This document shows, in pieces, positions 7,907 to 16,372 of a stretch of DNA of 64,000 nucleotides (its first letter is position 1; each line of letters starts with the position of its first letter). The notes beneath the pieces were generated by a model that was given only the letters and a program-made list of their open reading frames with translations, was not told the origin of the DNA and ran no database searches. Origin of the DNA: Natronolimnohabitans sp. A-GB9 (lineage in GTDB: Archaea; Halobacteriota; Halobacteria; Halobacteriales; Natrialbaceae). The position numbers and the translations under genes are program-made. Location of the stretch: assembly GCF_030848565.1 (NCBI RefSeq), contig NZ_JAVDDV010000005.1:186001-250000 (forward strand). The letters are read 5' to 3'.

Positions 7907-9052
7907 ATGTCAGGCGAAGACAACGATGACGGCCGGATCGATCGCCGATCGTATCTCACCGGAAGCGCTGCAGCGCTGGGGGCACTCGCCGTCGGTCCGG
8001 GAAGCGTCGTCGGCGAGAAAAAGCGAAAGCGGGCCGAGAAATACCGCGAGGAAGACCGGACGACGATCACCGAGTGTACGACGATCACCGAACCCGGCTC
8101 CTACGAACTCGCAGCCGATCTCGAGGCGACACCCGCGGAGAGCTGTCTCGAGATTCGCGCGAGTGACGTGTTGCTAGACGGCGCTGGATACACGATTTCC
8201 GGCACCGACAGCGAGGGGATCGGCGTCAGCGCCGTGGACGTTTCCGACGTTGCAGTCACGAACCTCACGCTCGAGGGACTGGCCACCGGGATCCAGTACG
8301 AGGGAGTAACCGACGGCCTCGTCGCCGATGTGACGATCGAACTCCCGTCGGTCGCTAGTAGCGGCGTCTCCCTCGTCCGATCGACGAGGTGTATCGTCAC
8401 CCAAACGGAGATGGAAGGCGACACGTTCGGGACCGGTATTCGACTCGCGGCGTCCAACGAGAACCTGCTGACGGAGAACGGTATCGGCTTGCTCAACGAC
8501 GGTATCGAACTCGTCGATTCGACGAACAACGGACTGTTCGCGAACGAGTTCGGTGGTAACGTCGGAACGAATATCCGCCTCGACGACGCCGACCGAAACG
8601 CGCTCGCTCAAAACGAAGCCAACAGCGGTGGGGAGGGAATCGTTCTCGCCGCCGCCGACGAGAACTGGGTCACCGGAAACACTGCGAACGCGAACGCCAG
8701 CTTCGGTATCGAACTCGACGGGTCGAACGGGAATCGTCTCGTCGGAAACACGACGAACGACACGACGGCCGACGGCATCGGCCTCCGGAACTCGAACGAC
8801 AACACCCTCACGGCGAATACCGCAACCGACAACGGTGCCGACGGCATCACCCTCGACGAGTCGGACGACAATCGTCTGTCGAACAACAGCGCGAACGACA
8901 ACCTGGGCGTTGGCTACGCTGTAACCGACTCGAGTCGGAACACCGGACGCGGAAATACTGCCGACGGAAACGAAGGCGGACCGATCCTGATCGAGGGTGG
9001 TCAAGAGAACGCGATCGAGGTCAACGGCGTGTTAGTCACCGAGGACACCTGA
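7907..9052 (+). CDS. secreted right-handed parallel beta-helix protein (NosD/pectate-lyase-like fold)
   Basis: 381 aa. The N-terminus DRRSYLTGSAAALGALAVG is a Tat-type signal. From about residue 110 the protein consists of about ten copies of a 22-24-residue repeat of the form N-x-L-x-x-N-x-A-x-x-N...GI-x-L, the hallmark of PbH1/NosD-type beta-helices (for example GNTTNDTTADGIGLRNSNDN). Such proteins bind or cleave carbohydrates or act as surface proteins. No catalytic residues can be assigned. It starts at the ATG at 7907, which directly precedes the acidic pre-signal stretch. Single gene, no operon partner. Confidence 0.82.
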   Translation: MSGEDNDDGRIDRRSYLTGSAAALGALAVGPGSVVGEKKRKRAEKYREEDRTTITECTTITEPGSYELAADLEATPAESCLEIRASDVLLDGAGYTISGTDSEGIGVSAVDVSDVAVTNLTLEGLATGIQYEGVTDGLVADVTIELPSVASSGVSLVRSTRCIVTQTEMEGDTFGTGIRLAASNENLLTENGIGLLNDGIELVDSTNNGLFANEFGGNVGTNIRLDDADRNALAQNEANSGGEGIVLAAADENWVTGNTANANASFGIELDGSNGNRLVGNTTNDTTADGIGLRNSNDNTLTANTATDNGADGITLDESDDNRLSNNSANDNLGVGYAVTDSSRNTGRGNTADGNEGGPILIEGGQENAIEVNGVLVTEDT

Positions 9053-9097
9053 TAACGACGCTCCGGGTGGGGTCCTCGGCGGGACGAGGGGAACAAC

Positions 9098-9104
9098 TAT
9101 ATTT
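9098..9104 (+). promoter_or_regulatory. TATA box for trpB
   Basis: TATATTT centred 27 bp before the trpB ATG, in an otherwise GC-rich region. The spacing predicts transcription starting at or within a few bases of the start codon, that is a leaderless mRNA, which is the norm in haloarchaea. Confidence 0.6.
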
Positions 9105-9127
9105 GCACTCCGTGCCGATGACGGACT

Positions 9128-10279
9128 ATGTCTAATGGTGCGTTCGAGGGTTACGGTGGACGACACGTCCCCGACCCGTTACAGGACCCGCTCGAGCAAC
9201 TCGCGACCGCCTACGACGACGTCGCCGACACCGACGCGTTCCAGTCGGAGTTTCGCGACCTACTCGAGGAATTCGCCGGTCGACCGACGCCGCTGTACTA
9301 CGCGCGCAACCTAAGCGACCGCTACGGCGCCGATATCTACCTCAAGCGAGAGGACCTGCTTCACGGCGGCGCACACAAGATCAACAACGCGCTCGGCCAG
9401 GCCCTGTTGGCCAAACAGTCCGGCCGTGACCGACTCATCGCCGAGACCGGCGCCGGACAACACGGCACCGCGACCGCGATGGTCGGTGCCCTGCTCGATC
9501 TCGAGACGGAGATCTATATGGGCCGGAAAGACGTCGAGCGCCAGGAAATGAACGTCTTCCGGATGCGCCTGATGGGCGCCGAGGTCAACGAGGTTACCCG
9601 CGGCGACGAGGGCCTCGCAGATGCCGTCGACGCCGCACTCGAGGATTTCGCCGAAAACGTCGACGACACACATTACCTCGTGGGCAGCGTCGTCGGCCCC
9701 GATCCGTTCCCGCGGATGGTCCGTGACTTCCAGTCGGTCATCGGCGACGAGGCCCGCGAACAGTTCCAGGAACGAACCGGCGACTTACCCGACGCCGCAG
9801 TCGCCTGCGTCGGCGGCGGCTCGAACGCGATCGGGCTCTTTCATGCCTTCCGCGACGACGACGTCGACTTCTACGGCGCCGAAGGCGGCGGCGAGGGCGC
9901 CGGCTCGAAGAAACACGCCGCGCCCCTGGCCAGCGGCAAAGACGACGTCATCCACGGGATGAAAACGCGCGTGATCGACGACGACGTCGAGGTCCACTCC
10001 GTCTCGGCCGGACTGGACTACCCCGGTGTCGGCCCCGAACACGCCATGTACCAGGCGATCGGGCGCTGTGAGTACACCGGGATCACCGACGAGGAAGCGC
10101 TCGCGGCGTTTCGCGAACTGAGCGAGACCGAAGGGATCGTGCCGGCCCTCGAGTCGAGCCACGGCGTCGCGCGAGCGATCCAGCTCGCGGAGGCCGGCGA
10201 ACACGAGACGATCCTCGTGAACCTCTCCGGTCGCGGTGACAAGGATATGGAGACGGCGGTCGCGAAGTTCGACCTCTAG
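9128..10279 (+). CDS. trpB: tryptophan synthase beta subunit
   Basis: 383 aa, TrpB1 type. The PLP lysine is in GGAHKINNALGQ (about residues 80-91), the catalytic glutamate in AETGAGQHG (about 103-111), the phosphate-binding loop is GGGSNAIG (about 228-235), and the C-terminal SGRGDKD motif is intact. It converts indole plus serine to tryptophan. It is not in a trp operon here: no trpA, trpC or trpD is adjacent, so it is either an extra copy or belongs to a dispersed pathway. Its TAG overlaps the stop of the convergent gene in a shared CTAG. Confidence 0.95.
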   Translation: MSNGAFEGYGGRHVPDPLQDPLEQLATAYDDVADTDAFQSEFRDLLEEFAGRPTPLYYARNLSDRYGADIYLKREDLLHGGAHKINNALGQALLAKQSGRDRLIAETGAGQHGTATAMVGALLDLETEIYMGRKDVERQEMNVFRMRLMGAEVNEVTRGDEGLADAVDAALEDFAENVDDTHYLVGSVVGPDPFPRMVRDFQSVIGDEAREQFQERTGDLPDAAVACVGGGSNAIGLFHAFRDDDVDFYGAEGGGEGAGSKKHAAPLASGKDDVIHGMKTRVIDDDVEVHSVSAGLDYPGVGPEHAMYQAIGRCEYTGITDEEALAAFRELSETEGIVPALESSHGVARAIQLAEAGEHETILVNLSGRGDKDMETAVAKFDL

Positions 10280-11004
10280 ACGACGTCGACGACCGGCTCC
10301 TCGTCGATCAATCGGGTCAGCACGACCCGGGGGACGGACCGCCGATCGAGAATCTCCGTCGCTATCTCTCGTGCCGTTTCCTCGAGTTGGGGGGTATCGA
10401 CCATATTGATCAGCGGAACGATGGTCGCGCCATCGGGAACGTCCTTGCACCCGCCCTGTTCGCTCGCCAGGACCGTCGCGACGTCGGTCGTGGAGATCCG
10501 ATCGCCGCGTTCGAGGTCCGTCAGCGCCGCGACACGGTCGGGTCGGTGGACGTGCTCGTCGGTCAGTGGCTCGCCGACGATTTTCGCGCTCGCGATCGGA
10601 ACGACCACGTCGGCCGTCGCTGGAAGTTGCGGTTCCTTCTCGTCCGGTGCCTTGAACCAGCGAGTTCTGGCGCCGTCGGCTTTGACGACCACCGAGACGT
10701 CGTCGTCGAGCGCCGGGACGAACTCGTCGACGACCTCACGATCGTAGCCGAGATATCGGTCCGATCGCTCGCGGGCGGGTACGACGCCGATCGGCCACTC
10801 CGTGGCCGACCGGATCGCCTCGAGCGGTCGTTCGGTGACGGTCACCTCGGCGACCTGGTCTTCGAACGGCGGGATGCGAACGGTTGCCGTCACGACAGCA
10901 CGCTCGAGGCGACCTGCGAGCGCGTACAGCGTCGACTTCTTGCCACCGGCACCGACGACACAGACGACGGCGCCGTCGGCGGCCAGCGCTTCGGGGAGGT
11001 CCAT
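10276..11004 (-). CDS. YqeC-like molybdenum-hydroxylase/selenium cofactor accessory protein
   Basis: 242 aa. The N-terminus has a P-loop-like CVVGAGGKKSTLYALA (about residues 15-30), followed by VTATVRIPP and VVKADGARTRWFKAPDEKEP (about 105-124), which match the YqeC family pattern. YqeC proteins are linked by genome context to maturation of molybdenum hydroxylases or selenium-dependent hydroxylases; the biochemical role is unclear. It shares a CTAG stop overlap with convergent trpB. The MOT1-type permease at 62 kb and the Mo/W oxidoreductases at 17-24 kb are possible functional relatives. Confidence 0.75.
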   Translation of the reverse strand: MDLPEALAADGAVVCVVGAGGKKSTLYALAGRLERAVVTATVRIPPFEDQVAEVTVTERPLEAIRSATEWPIGVVPARERSDRYLGYDREVVDEFVPALDDDVSVVVKADGARTRWFKAPDEKEPQLPATADVVVPIASAKIVGEPLTDEHVHRPDRVAALTDLERGDRISTTDVATVLASEQGGCKDVPDGATIVPLINMVDTPQLEETAREIATEILDRRSVPRVVLTRLIDEEPVVDVV

Positions 11005-11069
11005 GTGAGATCCACCAGACGACTTGTGGCGTGGCTACTTGTACGTTCTGACGGTCTTGCGACAGCCGG

Positions 11070-12131
11070 CTACAGCAACCCGTACTCGTCCCGGAGCCGT
11101 CGATACTGCTCGATGTACTGTTTTGCGACGACGTCTCGGTCGTAATCGGCGAACCGATCGTCGAAATCGCGGTACTCGAGGTCGCCCGCGTCGACGATAG
11201 CGTCGGCGAGTTCCGCCTCGCTGGTCGTTCGGAACCCGCGTTCCCAGCCTTCGACGAGTTCGTGGGCGCTCGAGTCGACGTGGTACTCGACGATCCCGAC
11301 ACAGCCGGCGGCCAGCCCCCAGCACATCTCCGTCGGGAACACGCAGTGTTCGGCCGTCTGGGCGAAGACGTGAGCGCCCCGGTAGACGGCGATTCGCTCC
11401 TCGAGAGGGAGGTCGCCGACGAAGGAGATCCGATCGTCGATCCGCAGGTCGCTCGCGAGGCGTTCGTAGGTCGCCCGTTCGGGGCCGTCTCCGATGACGG
11501 TCGTCGACCAGTCTCGATCGCGAAGTTCGGCCAGTGCGAGCAACAGACTCTCGAGGTTCGCATCCTCATCGAGTCGGCGAGCGTAGACCACGTCGACGCG
11601 GTCGTCAGGGGCGACCTCTCGAACCCGATCGACGTCGATGGGGTTGGGTATCGTCTCGACGACGTCGCCATCGGCGCCGCGTTCGCGGACCCACGTGGCC
11701 ACCAGTTCGGAGGGGGTAACGAGCACGTCGCCGTGTGCCGTTGCCCGTCGTGTCCGTCGGTCGTCTTCGAGGCCACCGTCGCCATACCACTCGCTTACGA
11801 GCGGTGCACGCGCGAGTTTCGCACCCCAGCCGGCGGCCCGCAGTACCGTCGGCGGACGGGCGCTGGCGTGGACGACGTCGGGACTTGCCGCCGCGAGATC
11901 GAACGGCAACCGGAGACAGAACGAGCGACGAGCCTCGACGTCGGCGGCGACGGCGTGGTATGTCACGTCGTCGCGCTCGAGCGTCGCGGTCTCGTCGCCC
12001 CAGAAGTCGGCACAGAACAGCTGGACGTCGTGTCCCCGTTCGGCGAGTAACTCGAGAATCGACTGGAGTCGTCGGTTCGCCTCGGTCTCGCGGTGATGAA
12101 CCGTCTCGATCGAGACGAACGCGACGCGCAT
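11070..12131 (-). CDS. GT4-type glycosyltransferase
   Basis: 353 aa. The Rossmann-like N-terminus MRVAFVSIETVHHRETEANR matches the sugar-acceptor domain of GT-B enzymes. The C-terminal domain has a donor-site motif: VIGDGPERATYERLA (about residues 219-233), then EHCVFPTEMCWGLAAGCVG (about 279-297) corresponding to the E-x7-E region. The first ATG that gives the family N-terminus is at 12131. It probably adds a sugar to an exopolysaccharide, glycolipid or S-layer glycan. No other glycan gene is adjacent, so the acceptor is unknown. Confidence 0.85.
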   Translation of the reverse strand: MRVAFVSIETVHHRETEANRRLQSILELLAERGHDVQLFCADFWGDETATLERDDVTYHAVAADVEARRSFCLRLPFDLAAASPDVVHASARPPTVLRAAGWGAKLARAPLVSEWYGDGGLEDDRRTRRATAHGDVLVTPSELVATWVRERGADGDVVETIPNPIDVDRVREVAPDDRVDVVYARRLDEDANLESLLLALAELRDRDWSTTVIGDGPERATYERLASDLRIDDRISFVGDLPLEERIAVYRGAHVFAQTAEHCVFPTEMCWGLAAGCVGIVEYHVDSSAHELVEGWERGFRTTSEAELADAIVDAGDLEYRDFDDRFADYDRDVVAKQYIEQYRRLRDEYGLL

Positions 12132-12229
12132 ATGCCGCGGGACGTAGCGACAGAATAAAAAGTCACTTCTTTCGGAGCGTTGACTCGCCCGGTTGTGACT
12201 GCCCAAAGAAAAGGGTGGTGCGCTCGAGG

Positions 12230-13033
12230 TTACTCCGCGGCGGGCGCAGTCGCGTCTGTTGTGTTGTCCTCGTTGGCAGTGTCTGTATCTTTCTTATCGA
12301 CTTCCACGTCGTCTTTCACATCGTTCTTCTCGTACTCGTCTTTCTTATCGACTTGCTCGTCGTCTTTCACGTCGTCCTTCTCGTGGTCGTCTTTCTTATC
12401 GACCTCTTCGTCATCTTTCACGTCGTCCTTCTCGTACTCATCTTTCTCATCAATCTTCTCGTCGTCTTTCACGTCCTTCTCGTGGTCGCCTTTCTCGTCG
12501 TCATCGACGGTCGGACCGCTCACGTGTCCGTCCATCGTCATTGCCGATTCGTCGGTCGTCTCGGTTGCACACTCGAGGGTCAGCTCGTCGGTCTCGAGAG
12601 GCACGTCGTCGCCGTCGGCAACTGCCGAAAGGTCGTAGGTGCCGTCCTCGAGGCCCTCGACAGTGATGGACTCGTCAGCGGGTACGGCCGCGGTCAGGGA
12701 GTCCGCGGTCAGTTCGGTCGCGAGCTCGAGTTTCTCAGTATCGGTCTGGACCGACTCGCTGCTTGCGGAGAGCTGGATCGATGACTGGTCGCCTTCCCAA
12801 GTCATCGTGAGTTCAGCTGGTACGTCGTTGGGGTTCGTGACCGTGACCGTGCTCGTCTCGTCCGTGCATTCGGTCGTGATCGCCAGCGGTTCGTGCTCGG
12901 TCGACTGCGACGCCGCGACGGCCCCGCCGGCAGCAACCGAGAGGCCGAGCGCGACGGCGGTCGTAAGCAGGACGACGAGCCACGTTCGCGTCGGTCTCGA
13001 TACTGTAAGACGCTGTTTCGATGGTTCACTCAT
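12230..13033 (-). CDS. secreted or membrane-anchored protein with a polyampholyte tandem repeat
   Basis: 267 aa. A hydrophobic N-terminal helix (TWLVVLLTTAVALGLSVAAG, about residues 18-37) is followed by a roughly 120-residue Ig-like region (VTVTNPNDVPAELTMTW) with two Cys (ECTDE and LECATE) that could pair. The C-terminal ~75 residues are a charge-alternating tandem repeat of about 17 residues containing EKDDVKDDEEVDKK. The repeat is balanced in D/E and K, unlike the purely acidic tails usual in halophiles. Probably an extracellular protein with a stiff linker. Function unknown. Confidence 0.72.
   Translation of the reverse strand: MSEPSKQRLTVSRPTRTWLVVLLTTAVALGLSVAAGGAVAASQSTEHEPLAITTECTDETSTVTVTNPNDVPAELTMTWEGDQSSIQLSASSESVQTDTEKLELATELTADSLTAAVPADESITVEGLEDGTYDLSAVADGDDVPLETDELTLECATETTDESAMTMDGHVSGPTVDDDEKGDHEKDVKDDEKIDEKDEYEKDDVKDDEEVDKKDDHEKDDVKDDEQVDKKDEYEKNDVKDDVEVDKKDTDTANEDNTTDATAPAAE
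12288..12500 (-). repeat. 51-bp tandem repeat inside the preceding CDS
   Basis: The motif TCTTTCTTATCGAC recurs on the plus strand at 12288, 12339 and 12390, exactly 51 bp apart, with degenerate further units to about 12500. Each unit encodes 17 residues alternating acidic and lysine runs. Tandem units at exact spacing suggest the array grows and shrinks by slippage or recombination, so its length may vary between strains. Confidence 0.75.
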
Positions 13034-13339
13034 GTCTCTCATAGCGTCGCGGTGAAACGCCATGCGAGCGACACCCTTTGTTATGGAAACCGGAACGCGG
13101 CCGGCTCAGCGGCCGTTGCTTTCCCCGAAATTCGTTCAGGTATGACGACACATCTGAACTGAACAAACGGTCGCCAATCTCCTGTTAGGCGATTGGGCCG
13201 TAGTTTTGGATGGAACAGCGACTCGTCTCATCTCGGCGCAGCCGGTGAGACATCCTGTGAACTATCATGGGTGAAACAGGACCTCGAGCGACGGATTGTG
13301 GGCGCGACGCCCTGGCTCGTGGACCACGGTTATCCGCTA
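13034..13339. other. 306-bp intergenic region
   Basis: No gene supported. It holds short hairpins only: TTCAG/CTGAA at about 13133-13158, and GCCAATC/GATTGG at about 13170-13198. Candidate frames on both strands are Arg/Ser-rich and lack start context. Confidence 0.4.
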
Positions 13340-13495
13340 TTACTGCGCTTCCACGGAACCGAACCTTGCTCCCAGCGAAGTAGAAAGCGAGGCCGTCACG
13401 CTCAGAATGCACACCCCGAACGCGGCCAGCAGACCCGCGACCGAACGCGTGTCGTCTCGAGTCGAGTCGGCCCGGAGAGACGACTTAGTCGTCAC
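13340..13495 (-). CDS. 51-aa single-TM protein overlapping the acidic anchor gene
   Basis: A GTG at 13495 lies inside the last codons of the upstream gene (stop at 13485-13487), giving an 11-bp overlap. The encoded 51 aa have one clear hydrophobic helix (SVAGLLAAFGVCILSVTASL, about residues 18-37) and a TAA stop. The overlap and the lone membrane helix next to another single-TM protein suggest a translationally coupled pair. Too short for homology judgement; function unknown. Confidence 0.4.
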   Translation of the reverse strand: MTTKSSLRADSTRDDTRSVAGLLAAFGVCILSVTASLSTSLGARFGSVEAQ

Positions 13496-14006
13496 CGAAG
13501 GTGATCGTGTCGGTGAAGAAGTCCGTGAGTCGATCTAAGACGCCATCGTCTTCGTCCGTGACGGTGTCGTCGGTCCCGTCGGTGGTGTCGCCATCGGCTT
13601 CGTCGGTGTCGTTCGCAGCGTCGTCTTCCACTTCGTCGTTCTCGCCTTCGTCGGTATCGTCCGCGTCAGCGTCGTCGTTGTCGTCGCCATCATCGTCGTC
13701 TCCATCGTCCTCGTCAGCCTCGTCGTCCTCATCGGACTCGTCTTCAGCATCTGTTTCCTCGTCAGCGTCGGTGTCGTTGAGCACTTCGGTGTCGCCATCG
13801 CTCCCGTTTCCGTCGTCCGTAGTGTCGTCCACCGGCCCGTCGATGTCGACCGACTCGTCGTCGTCGGTCTCTTCTTCGCCAGTCGAAAAGCCGATGCCGA
13901 CGGCGGCGATGGTCAGCCCGAACGCGACGAGCACGACGAGTACCATCACGAGGACCGCCGTGGTCGACACTCTTTCGTCGTCGGTTCGTCCCCCAGTATC
14001 TCGCAT
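13485..14006 (-). CDS. membrane-anchored protein with a long Asp/Glu-rich tail
   Basis: 173 aa. Residues about 13-39 form one membrane helix (STTAVLVMVLVVLVAFGLTI). The next ~110 residues are almost only D, E, G, T, N and A (for example ADEDDGDDDDGDDNDD), and the C-terminus returns to an ordinary amphipathic helix, VLDRLTDFFTDTITFGDD. The topology suggests an extracytoplasmic acidic tether ending in a short membrane- or protein-binding helix. No family is recognised. It is followed by the overlapping 51-aa TM frame and is similar in style, not sequence, to the polyampholyte protein 450 bp away. Confidence 0.65.
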   Translation of the reverse strand: MRDTGGRTDDERVSTTAVLVMVLVVLVAFGLTIAAVGIGFSTGEEETDDDESVDIDGPVDDTTDDGNGSDGDTEVLNDTDADEETDAEDESDEDDEADEDDGDDDDGDDNDDADADDTDEGENDEVEDDAANDTDEADGDTTDGTDDTVTDEDDGVLDRLTDFFTDTITFGDD

Positions 14007-14156
14007 CGTACCCCTCGCGTTCGACTCGAGGCAGTTTGTTACGCACAGCGATCAGTCGTGTGATACCGTCACACGCACCGTCGTCAGAGGGTGAGACCGA
14101 CTCGAACCGGAGGAAGGCCAGCCACGAACGGGCTCGAGTCGCCTGTAAGATCTCCC

Positions 14157-14240
14157 TATACGGATTGCTGTAACGATTTACCGGCGCAACCGCAGCCCGG
14201 GTCGCGGTTGCGCCGGTAACGACTTACAGTAGTCCGTATA
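14157..14240. repeat. R-family palindromic element, copy R2
   Basis: An 84-bp palindrome in the 326-bp gap between the acidic protein start (14006) and the S9 peptidase start (14333). Its arms match R1 in inverted orientation: it begins ATACGGATTGCTGTAACGAT, which is the reverse complement of the R1 right arm. The central loop AGCCCGGGTCG has the same orientation as in R1. The rest of the gap holds nothing recognisable. Confidence 0.85.
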
Positions 14241-14332
14241 GACATAGTGGGTCGCCGGTCCACCGTACTCGGTGTCGATGCGACTACCTCCGCAACCCAA
14301 ACGACTACCCACTCGAGCGGTCACCTGTGTAT

Positions 14333-16258
14333 ATGGGACGGTACGACATCGAACGGTACCTCAATATTCGCAGCGCCTACGGAGCTTCCTTCGGCCCCGA
14401 GGGCGAGCGACTCTCGTTTCTGATGAACACGACCGGGACGGCACAGGTCTGGACGCTCGAGGAGCCCCAAGCCTGGCCCGAGCAGCGGACGTTTTACGAC
14501 GAACGGGTCACCTTCGCCTCGTGGTCGCCCGAACGGCCGGAGCTGATCTTCGGGATGGACGAGGGCGGCAACGAGCGTGCACAACTCTTCCGGCTCGACG
14601 CCGAGACGGGCGAGATCGAGAACCTGACCGCGAAACCGGACGCGAAACATCGGTGGGGCGGCTGGAGCCACGACGGCGACCGGTTCGCGTTCGCCTCGAA
14701 CCGCCGGGACGAGTCGGTCTTCGACATCTACGTCCAGGACCGGGACGCGACGGGCGACGTCGACGGGCAGAGCCCGTCTGCTCGGGAGGCGTCGTCTCCC
14801 GCCGACGCCGAACTCGTTTACGAGGGCGACGGCTGGCTCTCCCTGTCGGGCTGGAGTCCCGACGACTCGCGCCTGCTCGTTTCCCAGGCCTACTCCAACT
14901 TCGATCAGGACCTCTACGTGCTCGACCTCGAGGCCGACGAGCCCGAACTCGAGCATCTCACGCCCCACGAGGGCGACGTCCGCTACCAGAGTGCCAGCTG
15001 GGCGCCCGATGGCACGGGGATCTACCTGGTCACCGACGATGGCGACGCTGACACGCTCTATCTCGCGTACCTCGACCTCGAGACGAAGGACATCGAGACC
15101 GTGACGGACGGAAACGGATGGAACGTCGACGGGATCGCGCTGGACGACGAGACCGGCCGGTTCGTCTACTCGCGCAACGTGGAGGGGTACACCGAACTGA
15201 CGGTCGGCGAGTTCGACGACGACGATCCCACGGCGTTCGAGACGTTCCCCGAGCCCGACCTTCCCGGTGGCGTCGCCGGTGGCGTCAGCTTCGGTCCCGA
15301 CGCCGAACGCGTCGCGCTATCGACGACCGGCGACGCCGTGAACACGAACGTCTTCGTCGTCGACATCGAGGAACTCCGTTCCTCGGGCAGTGCGACGCAG
15401 TCGCACGATATCGGGAGCGGCACGGCCGAACGCTGGACCGACGCGCCGACGGCCGGTATTCCGCGCGAGACGTTCGACGAGTCCGACCTCGTCCACGTCG
15501 AGAGCTTCGATGGCCTCGAGATTCCGGGCTTCCTGACCCTGCCGGACAAATCTGCCGACGGAAACGGCAGCGACGACGGCGCTCCCGTCGTCGTCGACAT
15601 CCACGGCGGTCCCGAGAGCCAGCGCCGCCCCTCTTTCTCGAGTGTCAAACAGTATTTCCTCGATCGCGGCTACGCCTACTTCGAACCCAACGTCCGCGGC
15701 TCCGCGGGGTACGGCGCCGAGTACGCCGCACTCGACGACGTCGAGAAACGCATGGACTCGGTTGCGGACATCAAGGCCTGTGTCGAGTGGCTCCAGGACC
15801 ATCCCGCGATCGATCCCGACCGGATCGCCGCCAAAGGTGGCTCCTACGGTGGGTTCATGGTTCTTGCCGCCCTGACCGAGTACCCCGACCTCTGGGCGGC
15901 CGGTATCGACGTCGTCGGTATCGCCAACTTCGTCACCTTCCTCGAGAACACCGGTGACTGGCGACGCGAACTCCGCGAGGCCGAGTACGGGAGCCTCGAC
16001 GACGACCGGGAGTTCCTCGAAGAGATCTCGCCGACGAACAACATCGAGAACATCGAAGCGCCGCTTTTCGTCCTCCACGGTGAGAACGATCCGCGTGTCC
16101 CCGTCGGGGAGGCCGAACAGATCGCCGAGAAGGCAGAGAAACAGGGCGTCCCGGTTCGGAAGCTGATCTTCGACGACGAGGGCCACGGCTTCTCGAAGCT
16201 CGAGAACCGCATCGAGGCGTACTCCGAGATCGCCGATTTCCTCGACGAACACGTCTGA
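14333..16258 (+). CDS. S9-family serine peptidase (acylaminoacyl-peptidase/prolyl-oligopeptidase type)
   Basis: 641 aa. The N-terminal ~380 residues are a beta-propeller with WSPDD/SWAPDG-type blades. The C-terminal alpha/beta-hydrolase domain has the nucleophile Ser504 in GGSYGGF, Asp586 in HGENDPRVP and His618 in DEGHGFSK, so the triad is complete. Length is typical for the family. It has no signal peptide, so it is a cytoplasmic enzyme cleaving short peptides or N-acylated amino acids. The start at the ATG 14333 is preferred over the GTG two codons earlier. The TGA stop is the first base triplet of a degenerate R repeat. Confidence 0.93.
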   Translation: MGRYDIERYLNIRSAYGASFGPEGERLSFLMNTTGTAQVWTLEEPQAWPEQRTFYDERVTFASWSPERPELIFGMDEGGNERAQLFRLDAETGEIENLTAKPDAKHRWGGWSHDGDRFAFASNRRDESVFDIYVQDRDATGDVDGQSPSAREASSPADAELVYEGDGWLSLSGWSPDDSRLLVSQAYSNFDQDLYVLDLEADEPELEHLTPHEGDVRYQSASWAPDGTGIYLVTDDGDADTLYLAYLDLETKDIETVTDGNGWNVDGIALDDETGRFVYSRNVEGYTELTVGEFDDDDPTAFETFPEPDLPGGVAGGVSFGPDAERVALSTTGDAVNTNVFVVDIEELRSSGSATQSHDIGSGTAERWTDAPTAGIPRETFDESDLVHVESFDGLEIPGFLTLPDKSADGNGSDDGAPVVVDIHGGPESQRRPSFSSVKQYFLDRGYAYFEPNVRGSAGYGAEYAALDDVEKRMDSVADIKACVEWLQDHPAIDPDRIAAKGGSYGGFMVLAALTEYPDLWAAGIDVVGIANFVTFLENTGDWRRELREAEYGSLDDDREFLEEISPTNNIENIEAPLFVLHGENDPRVPVGEAEQIAEKAEKQGVPVRKLIFDDEGHGFSKLENRIEAYSEIADFLDEHV

Positions 16259-16340
16259 TACGGACTGCTGTCCCGAGGTCCCGTCGATCGCCGGGGCGGG
16301 ATCGACGATCGCAGGACGTGACGACAGGAACTCGTCTGAA
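16256..16340. repeat. degenerate R-family element at the peptidase 3' end
   Basis: It begins TGATACGGACTGCTGT, matching the R left end, with the first three bases forming the peptidase stop codon. The interior contains a different inverted repeat (CCCGTCGATCG/CGATCGACG-like arms around GGGGCGGG), and the right R end is not recognisable. It lies between the convergent peptidase and torD genes and could act as a terminator hairpin. Confidence 0.5.
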
Positions 16341-16372
16341 CGAAACGACTCGAGCGTCGCTCGAGACGGGAA

